Part shown: positions 34,850 through 47,000 of the stretch, piece by piece
Numbering within the stretch: position 1 is the first letter of the stretch
Layout of the letters: each line of letters opens with the position of its first letter
NCBI GenBank assembly: GCA_022885665.1
Contig: JAGQDJ010000033.1
Coordinates: 930,001-994,000 of the forward strand
Source of the DNA: Triops longicaudatus
Taxonomy: Eukaryota; Arthropoda; Branchiopoda; Notostraca; Triopsidae
DNA: 64,000 nucleotides
Direction: 5' to 3'
Notes under the pieces: generated by a model
Seen by the model: only the letters and a program-made list of their open reading frames with translations
What the model was told of the DNA's origin: nothing
Database searches by the model: none
Program-made: the position numbers and the translations under genes

Positions 34850-35421
34850 TTACTTGCCAATCTTGGGGCCAACGTGCAAGTCGACTATTTGATAAGTCTA
34901 AAACCAAAAAATCATTAAGTTTTCAATACGAAATTATTTTTAGATTGCAAATCTCGAACATCCGCCCTCATAACTGGTCTTTCAGATATCACCGGTGACT
35001 ACTTTTCTTAACTCAAGGCTATGAAACAAACATCACTTACCGCTACACCAGTAAGAAGGGTAAAGACGGTGCCCAGGAGTAAGTGCATATTGTAGCGACG
35101 TTGGTTGGCGTTGTAGTATTCTTGCCAAGAGCCTTGTGGCTGGGGCATTTCATTCATATGGGCAGGCCGAACCACAGCATTACCATGGTGTGCCAAACGG
35201 CGTTGGCTCGCGCGAGCTAATGAAACGGAATAACATTATTAACCAACTCATACGGAAATATTGATAACATGATTACTGCAGTATAAGTAGACTTGAAAAC
35301 GTAAATACATTTGAAACAAACCAAACGTCATACTTTAAACTTGCCCTACATAAGAAAAGAATGTTTGTTAGAAGAGAATTTACTCACCAGGAATAGCCAA
35401 AAGCTTTTGAATGTTATTCAT
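34850..35421 (-). CDS. small single-pass, probably mitochondrial protein (possible Deltamethrin_res/COX7-like family)
   Basis: Three exons, complement(34850..34897, 35041..35216, 35388..35421), 85 residues. The N-terminus is short, basic and free of acidic residues (MNNIQKLLAIPARASQRRLA), as in a mitochondrial presequence. The middle MPQPQGSWQEYYNANQRRYN is the most family-like part and recalls small arthropod proteins grouped under the name deltamethrin resistance protein prag01, some related to small respiratory subunits. One membrane segment follows (LLLGTVFTLLTGVA), then a short tail ending HVGPKIGK. A likely role is in the inner mitochondrial membrane. The family name is from memory of the motif only. 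The next gene downstream on this strand is the M28 peptidase homologue, whose TATA box is about 230 bp away. Confidence 0.6.
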
Positions 35422-36935
35422 TTTCACTGAAATTTTTTAAGCTATCTCAACTCGAAGCAAACAATCGGCGTAACCCTGAGGGTTCTTCCGGTGACATCGT
35501 TGCCAGCTTAAAATTATTACTCACAATTGTTTTTTCGAAATGACCGGTAAAATTAACAAATAACTTAGTTTATTCCTAAAGGTAGCGGAAACAGTAAAAT
35601 ATGTAGAGATTTATTTCAGTTGAATGAAAGTGGCAATGTTCGTTGAATTGAGCGCAAAATTCGGTTCTTCTACATTCACACTACCTTCTTGGCATACAGT
35701 TCAGAATGCGACGATAGCCGCATGTGACATTAGCTGAAACCCTCAGAAATTATTAATTTTTTTACTGACTCCAAGGAAGCTAGCCCGGTTCTATGAAGTT
35801 TACTCTGAAAAATGTCCCCAATTAATGGTAAAAAACGGAATTATTGGGACCAACTCTCTTTATTCGCGGCTAAATATTTCGCTATTCGCGGGGTTTGTTG
35901 GTTAAAATCAGATAACATCGCGGAGTTTTGGTAGAAATTTTACTAGTAATTATCATTATTTTTTGTTTTAACAGCTCTCATAATGAATTAGCCTATATTT
36001 TTGCACAAGACAAGCGTTAAGACAGAAAAAAATATATGACAAGAGGCTTTAAACTGGGAGCGACAATGATGCTTTTGACAAGATTTAATGCAAAATATGC
36101 ATTTAAGTCATAACTAGTTATTAGAAAGTTAGCTTCGAGCAATTACACTGGCAAAACTATGCGTATGAAATGTAGTGGTGAATTTATAATATCTTTGAAG
36201 ACGGTTTTCAAAGACAATTACAAAATCAAACGAAAATCAAGTAAAAAACTACAAAATTTTTAAAACATTTAGATGGACACGTGGACAGTACAATTTTCAA
36301 ATGTATCCGACTTGTTTTGATTTAATAGGAAAAGTACAAGCCAGCTCTCGTTGAAGACGCTGGTGTTCTTGAACGTTCGCCTTCGAAAATGAGTTAGCTT
36401 TTATGGCATTATTTTCTGTCAGTTGGATTTCATTTTATCAGTATCGCAACAATCTCAACCTTTCCAATTTTGTTTCACAATGGTATTTTTCTTAAATTAA
36501 ACATACAAATAAATAAATACGTAAGCAACAAAAAAAGTCACTCTTAACACGCCCTTCGCCACATGATTTTGCAGATTAAACTTTTACTGGATATAACTTT
36601 CCAAAGGTTGATTTTCCAGTCCAACAACAATACCAATTGTTTTTGTGTATTATTTGTCCTGAACGGTTTCTCTTCCACCGTGTTTTGCTACTAAACGGCA
36701 GCATTTTTTACCACTGCAAACCATGGTATGTATATTTGTGTATTTCTCTTTTCCATTCTGTTTGGTCCGCACAAGCAATTACTCAAGACAACACTTCGTC
36801 AACACATGGCACGAGCATAATACCCATTCAACTTTTCGGGAACATACCAAAACATGATGTCATAACAAATCAGTAATGATATATTATAATAGATAAATTT
36901 ATTGACTTTTCTTAAAAAGGTTTCCTAGACTCAAT
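35422..36935. other. intergenic, no gene recognised
   Basis: 1.5 kb, very AT-rich, between the small mitochondrial-type gene and the end of the MBT gene, both on the minus strand. A plus-strand frame at 36637-36876 shows no domain. Confidence 0.5.
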
Positions 36936-39624
36936 TCATTTCTTTTGAGCTTTTTGAAATCGAGCTAACGAAGGATTGACTCTGGCTTTCAACTGGTCAA
37001 CAGTGGCAGAAATTTTTACGCTCGGACCGACCTTTCCGGTTAAGGCCACAATTGCGTCGTACGTCATAGACATAAGTTTGGCTCCGTCCACTCTCTGGCA
37101 AATTTGTAACATGTGAAAAATCCGAGAAACATTCACTTTAGAAAATATACCTCTTTCTTAAAAACTCCGCAGTACGCGCTACAGTCGTTCATTTGCAAGA
37201 ACAGTTCGACATCAGAAACAGTCCACAGATTAGGTGTGACATTTTTGAGCGGCGTCGTGTTGTTTGCACCTACAATTTTTGGAATAATATTCCCCGATAT
37301 GCTTCGGACCTACAAAGAAGGTACATCGGATTACACTTGTAAAGCAGTAGCGTGTAACGGTTAACACGCACGCTTACCGAAGAACCGTCGATCGAAGAAA
37401 CGTTACTTTTGGAACTGGCCAATGAATCTCTATCATCCGAATCCGAGTCAGAATTAGAATCTTGAGCATTTCGTTCTTCCAGGCCAATGCCGTTCTTAGA
37501 CTGGCCGGCATTGGCAATGGCAGTTGCACCACTCTGCCGTCCTCTGCGGCCTTTTCTTTTCTTTTTGGTGCGTCGAGGTTTCTTTGCCACCAGATTTTCT
37601 GATGACAGTGGGAATATTAACACATTTTTTACGTAGTTGCACGACTTACCAGGTACTGAAGGAGGGCTTTCCAACTTATAACCTGCAATTTCGCACCACC
37701 CGACAGGGTACATATCGGGCGAGGTACAGTCTAACCATTGGTCATAGATATCCTCCCAGCCATCAAAATGGATGCGTAGAAGTCGTCCAATCACACGTGT
37801 AATGTGAGCTACACATACCAACCGGGGCTCCATTACATCTGCTGCTTCGAGTCGCATCCCAACCTCGAACCCATGGTTAACAGGTTCCTACAAGCAGTAA
37901 TTCAGGCACTTGTTTGACACAGCAACCTAATGAAATTTACCTTGTTCAACAATGAGCTAGGGACTGCTTTCGTTCCCGTTTGTTTTAAATACGCCGGCCA
38001 GCTAAACCCTCTTTCGTATCCGCTTGGCGTTTTCAGATCAATGTTGTGCTCTTGGCAAAATCCGACAGGGAAGAGACTGGGTGAAGTCAGATGGTAACAG
38101 AACCAGTTGTCATCCACTTTCGTGTCTTTGTACGACTCGACCCGTATCATAACGTAGCCTTTAGCAAGAATCTAAGAACACCATTAAACCTAAAACATTG
38201 CAATTAATCCACCTTTACCTTCACTATGCTTGCAACACAGATGGAAGATATATCAAGGGGGTCAACGGCTTCCAGTTTCATGCCGACTTCCGCGAGGGCC
38301 AGGAGATCTTCGCGTGGACACTCAGGTTGGGGAAAAAGTTTGTCAGGTGCATCATCAGTATCCCAACAACCGCTCGAGCACCGGAGCTTATAAGCGTTTG
38401 ATGCGGCAATGGGATGTCCTATGGAGAATGCCCATCCGGGTGGATGAATGAGGGGAGATTCTTCGTGGCACCAGAAACCTAATTACCCCAATATATGCTT
38501 TTAAAAATCCGTTTGTTTCTTTAGTTTAGCTTCTACTTCTACCTTCATCAAACGGTTCGGCATCTTCGTACATGATGTGTAGCCTCTTACCCACAATATT
38601 TACAATGGTTGCGACTCGGACTTGGGAAATCTTAGCTTTATCCATAATTTCCAAGCGCATTCCCTTTCTATATATGCAAACATTATGAGCCTAGATGTGC
38701 TTTCGGTTGGCCATGTTACCGAAATCTCGACCGTCCCGCTTGACGAAGCTGATCATGGAAGTTGTTGGGTAGGGTTTTGCCTCCAGTTAATTTCTCAGCT
38801 AAGAATTCATGCCAATTCTGAACTTTTGACAGGCGGCGAAGAACTAGCAAAGCTCCGTGTTCAGCAATATTTGCATGCCTTTCACCTCATACTTACAATC
38901 CGGAGGACTTAGAGATTTGCCATACCCGGCGCACCATCCAACGTGAAGAATGTCGCCCCCACACATGTTGACCCAAAAGTCTTTTCCACAGCTTTCGTCC
39001 AAACCCTCGAAGCGGAGCAAAGCTTTGAAACCTAAGAATATACGCCTTATATCGCAACTAAGCATAAACTAAAATACCTTCAATCCTGACCACACTGGCC
39101 AACCAATACAGATTGCTATTGTGAACCTTCACTTCAACTTTCAGATCAGGAGCCACAATAGAGTTCCATCTGCTGGCTAAAGGAACCTAAAATGATTTTT
39201 TTTTTTACGGAATCCTTTTTATTTATTTGAAGGGTAAATGGTAGTCTTACATGTTTGAATAAAGTTACAGGAGCTGCATTGAAGTCGTCGGTTGATTTCA
39301 TCATACCAACCCAGTCAAATCCATATTTATTGGCGTTTCTGTTATGATTGATATACACTGGAATTTCTTCCAACGGCTGCATGACCAATCGCTTAGGCGG
39401 GCTTTTCCCTTCGTTTGCCGGTGAGGGCGAAGGCGTCACTCGCAGAGCCATGGTTCTGTAGAAAAGAAAACACAATTTGAATGATCAAATGTTATTTCTA
39501 AAGAAGATATTGTTAACTAATTTTTAAATTTTATGTGAAGCAAATAACCGCACCCCTTTGGCGTTTCTTTGGCGTAATTCAGGCTGACTTCAGTAGCGTC
39601 ATCGGATTGACGGTTCAATGACAT
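36936..39624 (-). CDS. Sfmbt: four-MBT-repeat protein with C-terminal SAM domain (Sfmbt/L3MBTL2/MBTD1 family)
   Basis: Twelve exons, complement(36936..37094, 37151..37309, 37378..37598, 37650..37887, 37941..38171, 38219..38478, 38543..38667, 38720..38822, 38897..39031, 39078..39186, 39251..39455, 39554..39624), 671 residues. MBT1: AAPVTLFKH to DILHVGWCAGYGKSL; MBT2: GMRLEIMDKAK to SPLIHPPGW; MBT3: GMKLEAVDPLD to SLFPVGFC; MBT4: GMRLEAADVMEPRL, HFDGWEDIYDQW, PVGWCEIAGY, with the aromatic-cage residues. Then a Lys/Arg-rich linker, an acidic SDSDSDD stretch and a SAM domain (LWTVSDVELFLQMNDC, then LMSMTYDAIVALTGKVGPSVK). Order and SAM end match Drosophila Sfmbt, a PhoRC Polycomb subunit binding mono- and dimethyl-lysine histones. 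No FCS zinc finger is seen: the frame upstream of the first ATG stays open to an acceptor at about 39682, so a 5' exon may be missing. Confidence 0.88.
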
Positions 39625-40344
39625 TTTGAAGTCTATCAGGGAATCGCTATTTTCATTGACCGCATTATCAATCTTCCAGCGCAACTAATTTATTAGACAC
39701 GAAAAATACAATTAACCTTTTAATTTAGCGCCGATAAAAAAAAAATTCATAACAATAGTAAACACGATAGAAGACACGAAGCTTCCAGCAAATTTCAAAC
39801 ACATCAGAAATATTCTGAAGGAATGCATTTCAAATATCAAAGCGTCTGTAAATAAAGAGATTAAATAGAAGTTCCCTATATCATACATACGCATGAAAGA
39901 TTTTAAGCCCGAAAAGTAAACCGACGAAAATTACCAGCCAATTCACCCCTTGCGTACAAAAATACACAACTATAACCACTAGATGACGCGTATGTAACTC
40001 CTAATTTTAAAAAATTGAGTTGCGAACAGTTTGACAAAGGTTCACGCGAGTAACCAGATTGTTTAAGTATTATAATGCATACGGTCAATCTTTGCATTTT
40101 TTTCACGTAAAAATGCCCTGAAAAATACAAGAGTGTTTCTTTCGATTACATAATTAAGAAATTCTCACGATTTTGTGAACCTAACATAAAAGGCAATTTC
40201 GAGTCGCGTTTCAACATTTGTCCTTCCCGTATTGCCCGTTTTGAAAGATTGCTTGGATGTAAACAAATTTTGAACGCGGTTACAACATATGGCAAGCATA
40301 GTCGAAGACGTTTCTCTCAATGTCAATAAGTGCGGTTCGAAAAT
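39625..40344. promoter_or_regulatory. head-to-head gap between the MBT gene and ANKLE2
   Basis: 720 bp separating divergent start regions, with no TATA box evident on either side. It probably contains both promoters and possibly unrecognised 5' exons of the MBT gene (an open minus-strand extension runs to about 39682). Confidence 0.4.
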
Positions 40345-43147
40345 ATGACGCTAAATGATAGCCAAATACTTTATTATGGCGTTTATATCCCGTCGGACTG
40401 CAGCGGCGCGAATGACATTCAGGGTGAAGCGATAAATGTATTTTCTGTATGTTTACATGTGATCTAAAGGTCGTGGTTTCTTTTTTCGCACACAGGAGAT
40501 GATCGAGTATTTACGAACAAGCAGGAGGCTTTAGTTCTGATGAAAAAGTTTAAGGGTAGACTGAAGTCATTTACCGACAAGGAACAAGCTTTAGACTTTG
40601 CATGTTCGGGTGAAGATGTGGTGGATAAAGCACACTTCAACGGTGGCCACAACAACAGCTTGGTGGGCGAAAAGCCGAGCTTGTTCAAAGGACCAAAAAG
40701 TCAGGATCTTGTCGTATTTCGAAAGGCAATCGAAAACGGAGCTTTATCTGTCATACGCGATTTAATCTGGTCTAATCCTAGGTTGTTTCTTTGGTAATAG
40801 GCTGAAGTCGCATAACTGAAGCTTTCTTTGTAGGTATCTCATAAGTAGCGGTGACACTGCGACGGTTTTGCAGGAAGGTTCCCGATATAACGGACTGCAT
40901 GTAGCGTGTAAAGCAAAACAACCAGAGATATGCAAATTCATACTGAACACCATCTCAAATGCCTCCTGCCTGGGGATGCTATATCCGTAAAGTTCAAATT
41001 ATGAGAGTAGTTTGAAAGTTAAGCTGTGTCTCATAGAGACGATACACCTATAACCCGTGAAGATCGCGTTCTTTTCTTGTTGGACCTGTATCTAAATATG
41101 CCTGACAAAGCGTTAAACGAAACACCATTACACTTCGCCTCGAAATACGGATGCGCTGGTTGTGTTGAAGTGCTTGTTAACTACCCACAATGCCGCCGTC
41201 ATCCTAGGAATAAATACGACCAAACACCCCGAGACGTAATATCTCAGTAAAATTAAACTTGCTGACTTAGATCTTTCTATGGAACTAGATGGTGTGTTCC
41301 CGCGTGAATGACCCAAGTCCCGATTTGGTTGCTCGTATCGAACTCTTGCTAGGAGACCGATATTTCGTCCCCGTGTTACGTTCCGAAGACTGGTCTGTTC
41401 AACCTAGCATAGGTGAACCGTGGTCACCGGATATCATGAAAGAACCAATTGTAAAGGCTCATTTACAATCATGATTTATTAGTTCAAAGGCCTAACAGTT
41501 TTTTTTGTGTAGCTAACTGATCTGAACAGTACTCCGAAGAGTCCTGCATTGCGAGTTATGGCGTATGCCGGTCCTATGAGTCCTTCTAATGCTGATCAGT
41601 TTTATCAGCAATGCAAAACCCCGCCATCACGAAACCTAACCCCTCAACGGTGTGCAACTCCGGGGTCCTTGAAGTTTAAGGCAATACTGAAAAGTGAAGC
41701 AAAACTACTGGATCCTGAAAAAGGCTTAGAAATCGTCGGGCGGTAAAAAGCAATCAGAGCATTTTTTTAAAAAAAAACTTTAAAAACGTTGTCGTTACGC
41801 AGCTCGATAGCGAAAGATATGGGAGTTACGTGGCACGAGTATTGGCCATTCTTGGACTCCTTCTGCGACCTCTCGTCGGAAGAGGGATTGACGAAATTTG
41901 AAGCGTATCTCAAAAACAAGCTACAGTCTACGGCAAGAATGCCTTCGCTAGAGGAAGTGACTGAAAAGCTGGACCTGCTAATGTGTCATGACGAAGATTC
42001 AGTACCGTTCGAGCCGCCTGGGCAAATCCCAACAAGTCCTATCTCAGAGCTGTGTATTAAACTAAGCTCCTTGCATCTTGAAGGAACACCACAAGGTGTG
42101 ACGAAAGAAAGTCAACAGTCGTGTCGTGACATGATCAAAGGCTTAAAAGAAACCCCATGCAGTATAATACCTGAACAACATACTTTAATTGCGGACAAGA
42201 TGTTAACAAAGATTAGAAATTTGTCGGGCGGGCTTAATGACGAAGAAGCATGCAATGTGTTGGAAAACGTCCTTCTTACGGAGTTTCGTGGGTGTCAGAC
42301 ATTTGCTTCGCATAACGAACTTGCACGAATGCTTTTCAACACGCTTCGTACTAACTATGATATGTCAAATTTTGGTAAGCGCCTAGCTAACTGGCTGCTT
42401 ACAAAACAAACGGACGAACACTTGGCTAATACCTACACTTGTTGCGTAATGCAAACCATTGCCTGTCTGTGTTCTGGAGGTCATATAGAAGCTTGCGGTT
42501 GCCAGCATGTATTCTTGAAGTCAGAGGACAGGAAAGTTCAACGTCGTCTCTTTTGCGAAGACGGTGACGTATTTGTAACCCCAGAAACGTCTCCGGACAG
42601 TTCACCAGAACCAGTCACTCCAGAGGAGATAGAAAATATCTATATTACGGGGTAAACTCACCATGTTTTATTTATTTGTAGTTGTTACTCTTTTATTTCT
42701 TGTATTATTTACGGTTGGAAAAAGGGCGCCCCGCAACATAAATTAATACAGCCCATCTAACGTGTATATTTTTGCGTGTCGTTTAAGTTCGCAGATGACG
42801 AAGACCGACATTGACGTCTGGCGCGCATTAGAAGATGTCCCGATAGACTCGATGCGTTATCCAATGATCAGTGTGTGGAAGCAGGGCATGTTACAGTCCA
42901 AAGAAGAGCGAAAACGGTAAATTTTTAACCGAAACAAACAGAAAGTCACGATCTTTACATCAGGTTGGAAACGCCACGCAGCAGCCGGCTTAAAGCACGA
43001 GTCCCTGTAAAGGGCGATTTACCAGCAACGCCAACGGGACGCATTTCCTCGTCCAACAGCCCTGTCTCGCCTTTGCCAACGCTATTACAGGGTCTATCGA
43101 ACTCAAAACCTCGTAGTTCTCTAACTCGTACCCGCCTTCAGCTGTAA
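40345..43147 (+). CDS. ANKLE2: ANKLE2 (LEM4) homologue
   Basis: Nine exons: 40345..40423, 40496..40781, 40834..40986, 41037..41235, 41289..41450, 41513..41742, 41803..42651, 42788..42916, 42964..43147; 756 residues (human 938). Co-linear matches: LYYGVYIP, a viroplasmin-like segment with VFTNKQEALVLMKKFKGRLKSF, DLIWSNPRYL, two ankyrin repeats (EGSRYNGLHVAC and NETPLHFASKYGCAG), RNKYDQTPRDMV, YFVPVLR, GEPWSPD, AGPMSPSNADQFYQQCKTPP and TWHEYWPFLDSFCDLSS. Exon 4 ends at GAC before GTAATA so that the join aligns without a gap, and exon 8 uses the TTTAAG acceptor. ANKLE2 acts at the nuclear envelope, restraining VRK1 and recruiting PP2A so that BAF is dephosphorylated after mitosis. No LEM domain or membrane segment precedes the first exon found. 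Confidence 0.93.
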
Positions 43148-44064
43148 TATTGTGCGATTTTCTATATTATCATATTACGAAACCAAGTGTTATGCAATAC
43201 AAAGTTTTCTCTAATGAGATTGACCGCATCATTAGCTGATTGAACTCTTGTCCTCGCCGAGTTCGGTGTAACCTGGAAGAATGAAAAGGTCATTGTAGGG
43301 CAAAGGGAGATTATCCAAGGTCCGGAGCAGGTCAATGACTGACATTGCTCCCCCCCCCCCCCCGACTTTCCTAACCTCACGTACTCACAGACGCTTCCAC
43401 GGCAGCCCCACTTACCTCCCCTGTTTATTTGAAGCTTTCATTATCTTACGACCATGGTCAAAGAAAACAAAAATGATAACGCCGCTACGCATTCGAGATA
43501 GACCGAAAAAAAAATGGAACGAGCGGGAATTGAAGAGTAAGAGAAGTCAAGTAAGTTGTTTCATGTTATGCAACTTTGTAGAAAAAAGCTTCGTGTTATA
43601 GATTGAATTGTGAAAAAATAATTTAAGAAAAATACTCATTTTTATATGCGAATCTTCGGATGCAAATTAGGTATTGTCCGTCGCTCTACGGATGTTGCCT
43701 CTCATAGGTTTGTTTCCTTGTAGGACGTCACGGACCTTCGTGGCTCCACCTTTCAATCGATGGTGGCCTTGCCCTGTGTGTTTTGCGTCTCAAGGGCAGG
43801 GCTGCGGTAAAGTGAAAACGAAAGGAACATGACTGGAGCCAGAATGCGCGTTTGAACACAAAAGGTGGCGGACGTGTAGTAGTGTCGTTCACAGCCGAGG
43901 GAAAGAAAATTGTACAGCATCAACAAAAAGAGAGCAGACCGCTCCGTGGATCTGTCGAAGGAACATAGTCGGGTTGACATGTTTTCCTAAAGTTGTACGT
44001 ATATTCCGAACAAACGTGACGTTAGGCCAATTGTGCTTTTTGCAAAAATAAACTCCTAGTAACG
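43148..44064. other. intergenic between ANKLE2 and the RING ligase
   Basis: Contains a run of about 16 cytosines near 43350. A short minus-strand frame beginning MSVIDLLRTLDNLPLPYNDL (about 43339 down to 43226) and a second overlapping frame ending at 43162 look somewhat protein-like but could not be joined into a gene. Confidence 0.35.
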
Positions 44065-47000
44065 ATGCTACTCTCTGCGCTTGTCTCCTTGTTGCTAACG
44101 TACATTCATATAGTGAACGGAATCCATAGTGAACAGTGGACAGCGTACGATGGCGAAGAATACACGATGGCTCATTTGAATATAACGTATTCTGTCGGTC
44201 GACTCGGCGATGTTTTGCACATGGAAGAAGGCGAAATCGCCAAATACGGCACAGGCCGCATTGCGGGCACCTCAGGCATTTTGGTCCACGTTCGCACGTT
44301 GAATGGGACCTCGCATCACGGCTGTGAATTGCAAACGCCGTACGAAAATGTTTTACCCAATAACGAACCTTGGATCGCTTTGGTGCGAAGGGGTTGTTGC
44401 AACTTTGACGATAAGCTCGAAGCTGCGTTTTGGAACAATGCATCAGGACTCATTGTTTACAACAATAAAGAAGATGGCTTGCAGAAAATGACCCTTCGCA
44501 ATAAACACCGTAAGTTTGCATGTTCTGTTATGGAGCGTTTTTTTTAATGGGATATCCTAGCATTTCTTTTACATTCATGCTAGAAATCTGCATCGTGGAT
44601 CGTGCGCGCTTAGCAGAATTTAAAAGTAGCCCATACGTAACGTGTAGCGTTGATGTTTTGGTTCGAAAATAACTCAGGGGTTCCACCTTGCCAAGTATTA
44701 GCCAGTGACCGTGTGCCATGAAATTATTCTCCTTACCCATACCATGTTTTGTTATGATACATATAAGTTGTAAGTAGATATAAGTCGTTAATTTAATGTG
44801 GTAATATTCCTGTAACATCATCTCATCTAGACGAAAGGTAGACGAACTTGCCCAGACGACCGGAATATAGTGTGTAGTGCGGGTCTTTAAGCTTCCAGTT
44901 GAAAAGAAATGTTAAGATTCAAAGTGTTTTTCGTGTTTCGACGGTGTGCTACACTGGGAACTTCTTTCGGACATTTCCTCATTTTTTCTTTTTTCCTTTT
45001 TTTAATAAAGAGGGAAAATTCTCATTTCCTTTCATACTTCAGTTTTATTTGTCCACGAGACAGATGAAATGTGCGCACCGAACTATGGGGATGACTGACT
45101 AGTGAACGTGTGCCTTGAGGAACACAATTTTTATAATATTAGTACACAGAACGGTTTATAGCTAGTATTAAAAAAGATTTATTGTTGTGGCTTTTCTTCG
45201 TAACTCAGGATAATATAAAGTCAGATAAACCTGTGTTCGTACCCTGCGCAGAAATTAAGATACCGACGAACTGTATGACGTGTCCTAATATGATGAGGAT
45301 AATGAAAAGCAGGGACACTTTGTTGACGTTTTCTCATGTGTGTTTATGAGCACTATTCAGGCAAGAAAAGTCTGTAGGTTTTGTCAGTTTTTTTATGTTT
45401 TTATTTATTTGTGTTAAGAAGGATTAGGTTTGTGTTTAACTCGCTCCCCCTTGTATTGTGTAACTAGATTTTTCGTTATCTTATTTGAAATTTAATCAAT
45501 TACATAATTGGCGGATTTGTGCTGGGGGCATTTGCATAGATATAAAAGTTTGAAAGCTTATTTTTTAATTTTATGATTGTTTCTTATCTGTAGAATAGTG
45601 GGTTTACCTGGCGTATTTTGTCAGTTGTCGAACATAAACTCTGTGAGATTATTATTTCGTTTAGTTGTATGGGGTCAAAAGTTCGCATAAAGCTTAAAAT
45701 GGTTAATTATTTTTTCGGTGTGTTACTCATTACTGGTTGCACTACCTGTTCACCTTACTTTAAAGCCAAGATTTGTATCGATCCTTGATTGGGTCTGAAC
45801 AAAATGAGCCTTAAGTTTTCGTTCTTGTTTTAGAAAAAAGTCATTATCACTCTCAACTTAAATTGCTAAATGGCAAAGAAGTTCCGGTTCTGAAATTAAA
45901 ATCGTAACTTTGTACCTTTTCTCCCTTGTCTGATTTGACTGGAAGGATCTGGAGACGTGTTATCAAAAGGAGCCACGTGATAAAAGTTTTCTTCCGGCTT
46001 TAGTGGAAGCACGGAAGTCGTCCGGAAAAATTGTTGGGTTCATTTTTAAGTTCATTAGTATACAGCCGACAGCATCTTGTGAGTGGCATTGGCCTACTTC
46101 ACGAAGAAGAATAGACTAGTTTCACTTTTTCCGGCTGAGCAGCTGCCTGCTGGCATTAGAACTAGAAGGTCGTTCTCCTTCCTAGTACAACTCCTCACCG
46201 AGTCACCTTCCTGCTCGTGCTCGGATTTGGAAACCAACTTACTCAATCTTTCTTCGGAGGACAAGGGATACCTGACTGATTACGCCGATGGTCAGTTTTA
46301 CACCACTTGAAAACATGGCAAAGAGCACGTCCCTCTTGTCTTTGTTCTTCGGTTTGACTCTTACCAATTCACTATGAGAAACCTTCGTCTACCGTAATGA
46401 TCGTATGAATAGTTAGTTTCCGATATACCGTGAAGAAGCGACTGGTAATAACCACTACTTAACTTAAAGTCGGCCAAGGCTAACTTATATAACGTGGGAA
46501 AAAGCAGTGTACACATACTGGAAGCCCTCAATGAGAAGTGCCACATTTTACACTACGCAATATTTTACACTGTACGTATTTAATTAACCCGTTCCTGTCT
46601 TGTCCGTTAATCGTAAAATTTACCAAGGTAGCATTCGGACTAGATTTGTTTTTCTATTGCGCAATGAAATGCTAGAAAATACCGAATTAGATAGAGCAAA
46701 CATAAGCCAGAATACAGCCATTGCATACTGAATCCAGCTTCTCGGTAGATTACGTCACAAATCGGAAGGTTTACGCCTTCAAAAATCAATAAGCCCGACG
46801 GCAATGTCGATTGAGTTTTCTTAAGAAACGAACCAAGACGTGCGACGTGCTTCTCACGTAAAAAGAAATCTTCACACCTGTCCGTATCAGAATTTTTGGT
46901 AAAATTCGTATCCCTATATCGGATGTAAGCTTACGAATAAAAATAAAATGCGCGGTTTATTATGTGCAATGTAGTATTGCATAGAGAATTATCATATTGG

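Noticed and set aside
43162..43340. Short minus-strand frames, one starting MSVIDLLRTLDNLPLPYNDL, slightly reminiscent of APC13
   Set aside because: The two frames overlap out of phase with no room for an intron, and the resemblance is too short to support a gene.
43889..44443. 184-codon minus-strand open frame
   Set aside because: It is antisense to exon 1 of the RING ligase, whose PA domain is recognisable; the antisense frame has no domain.
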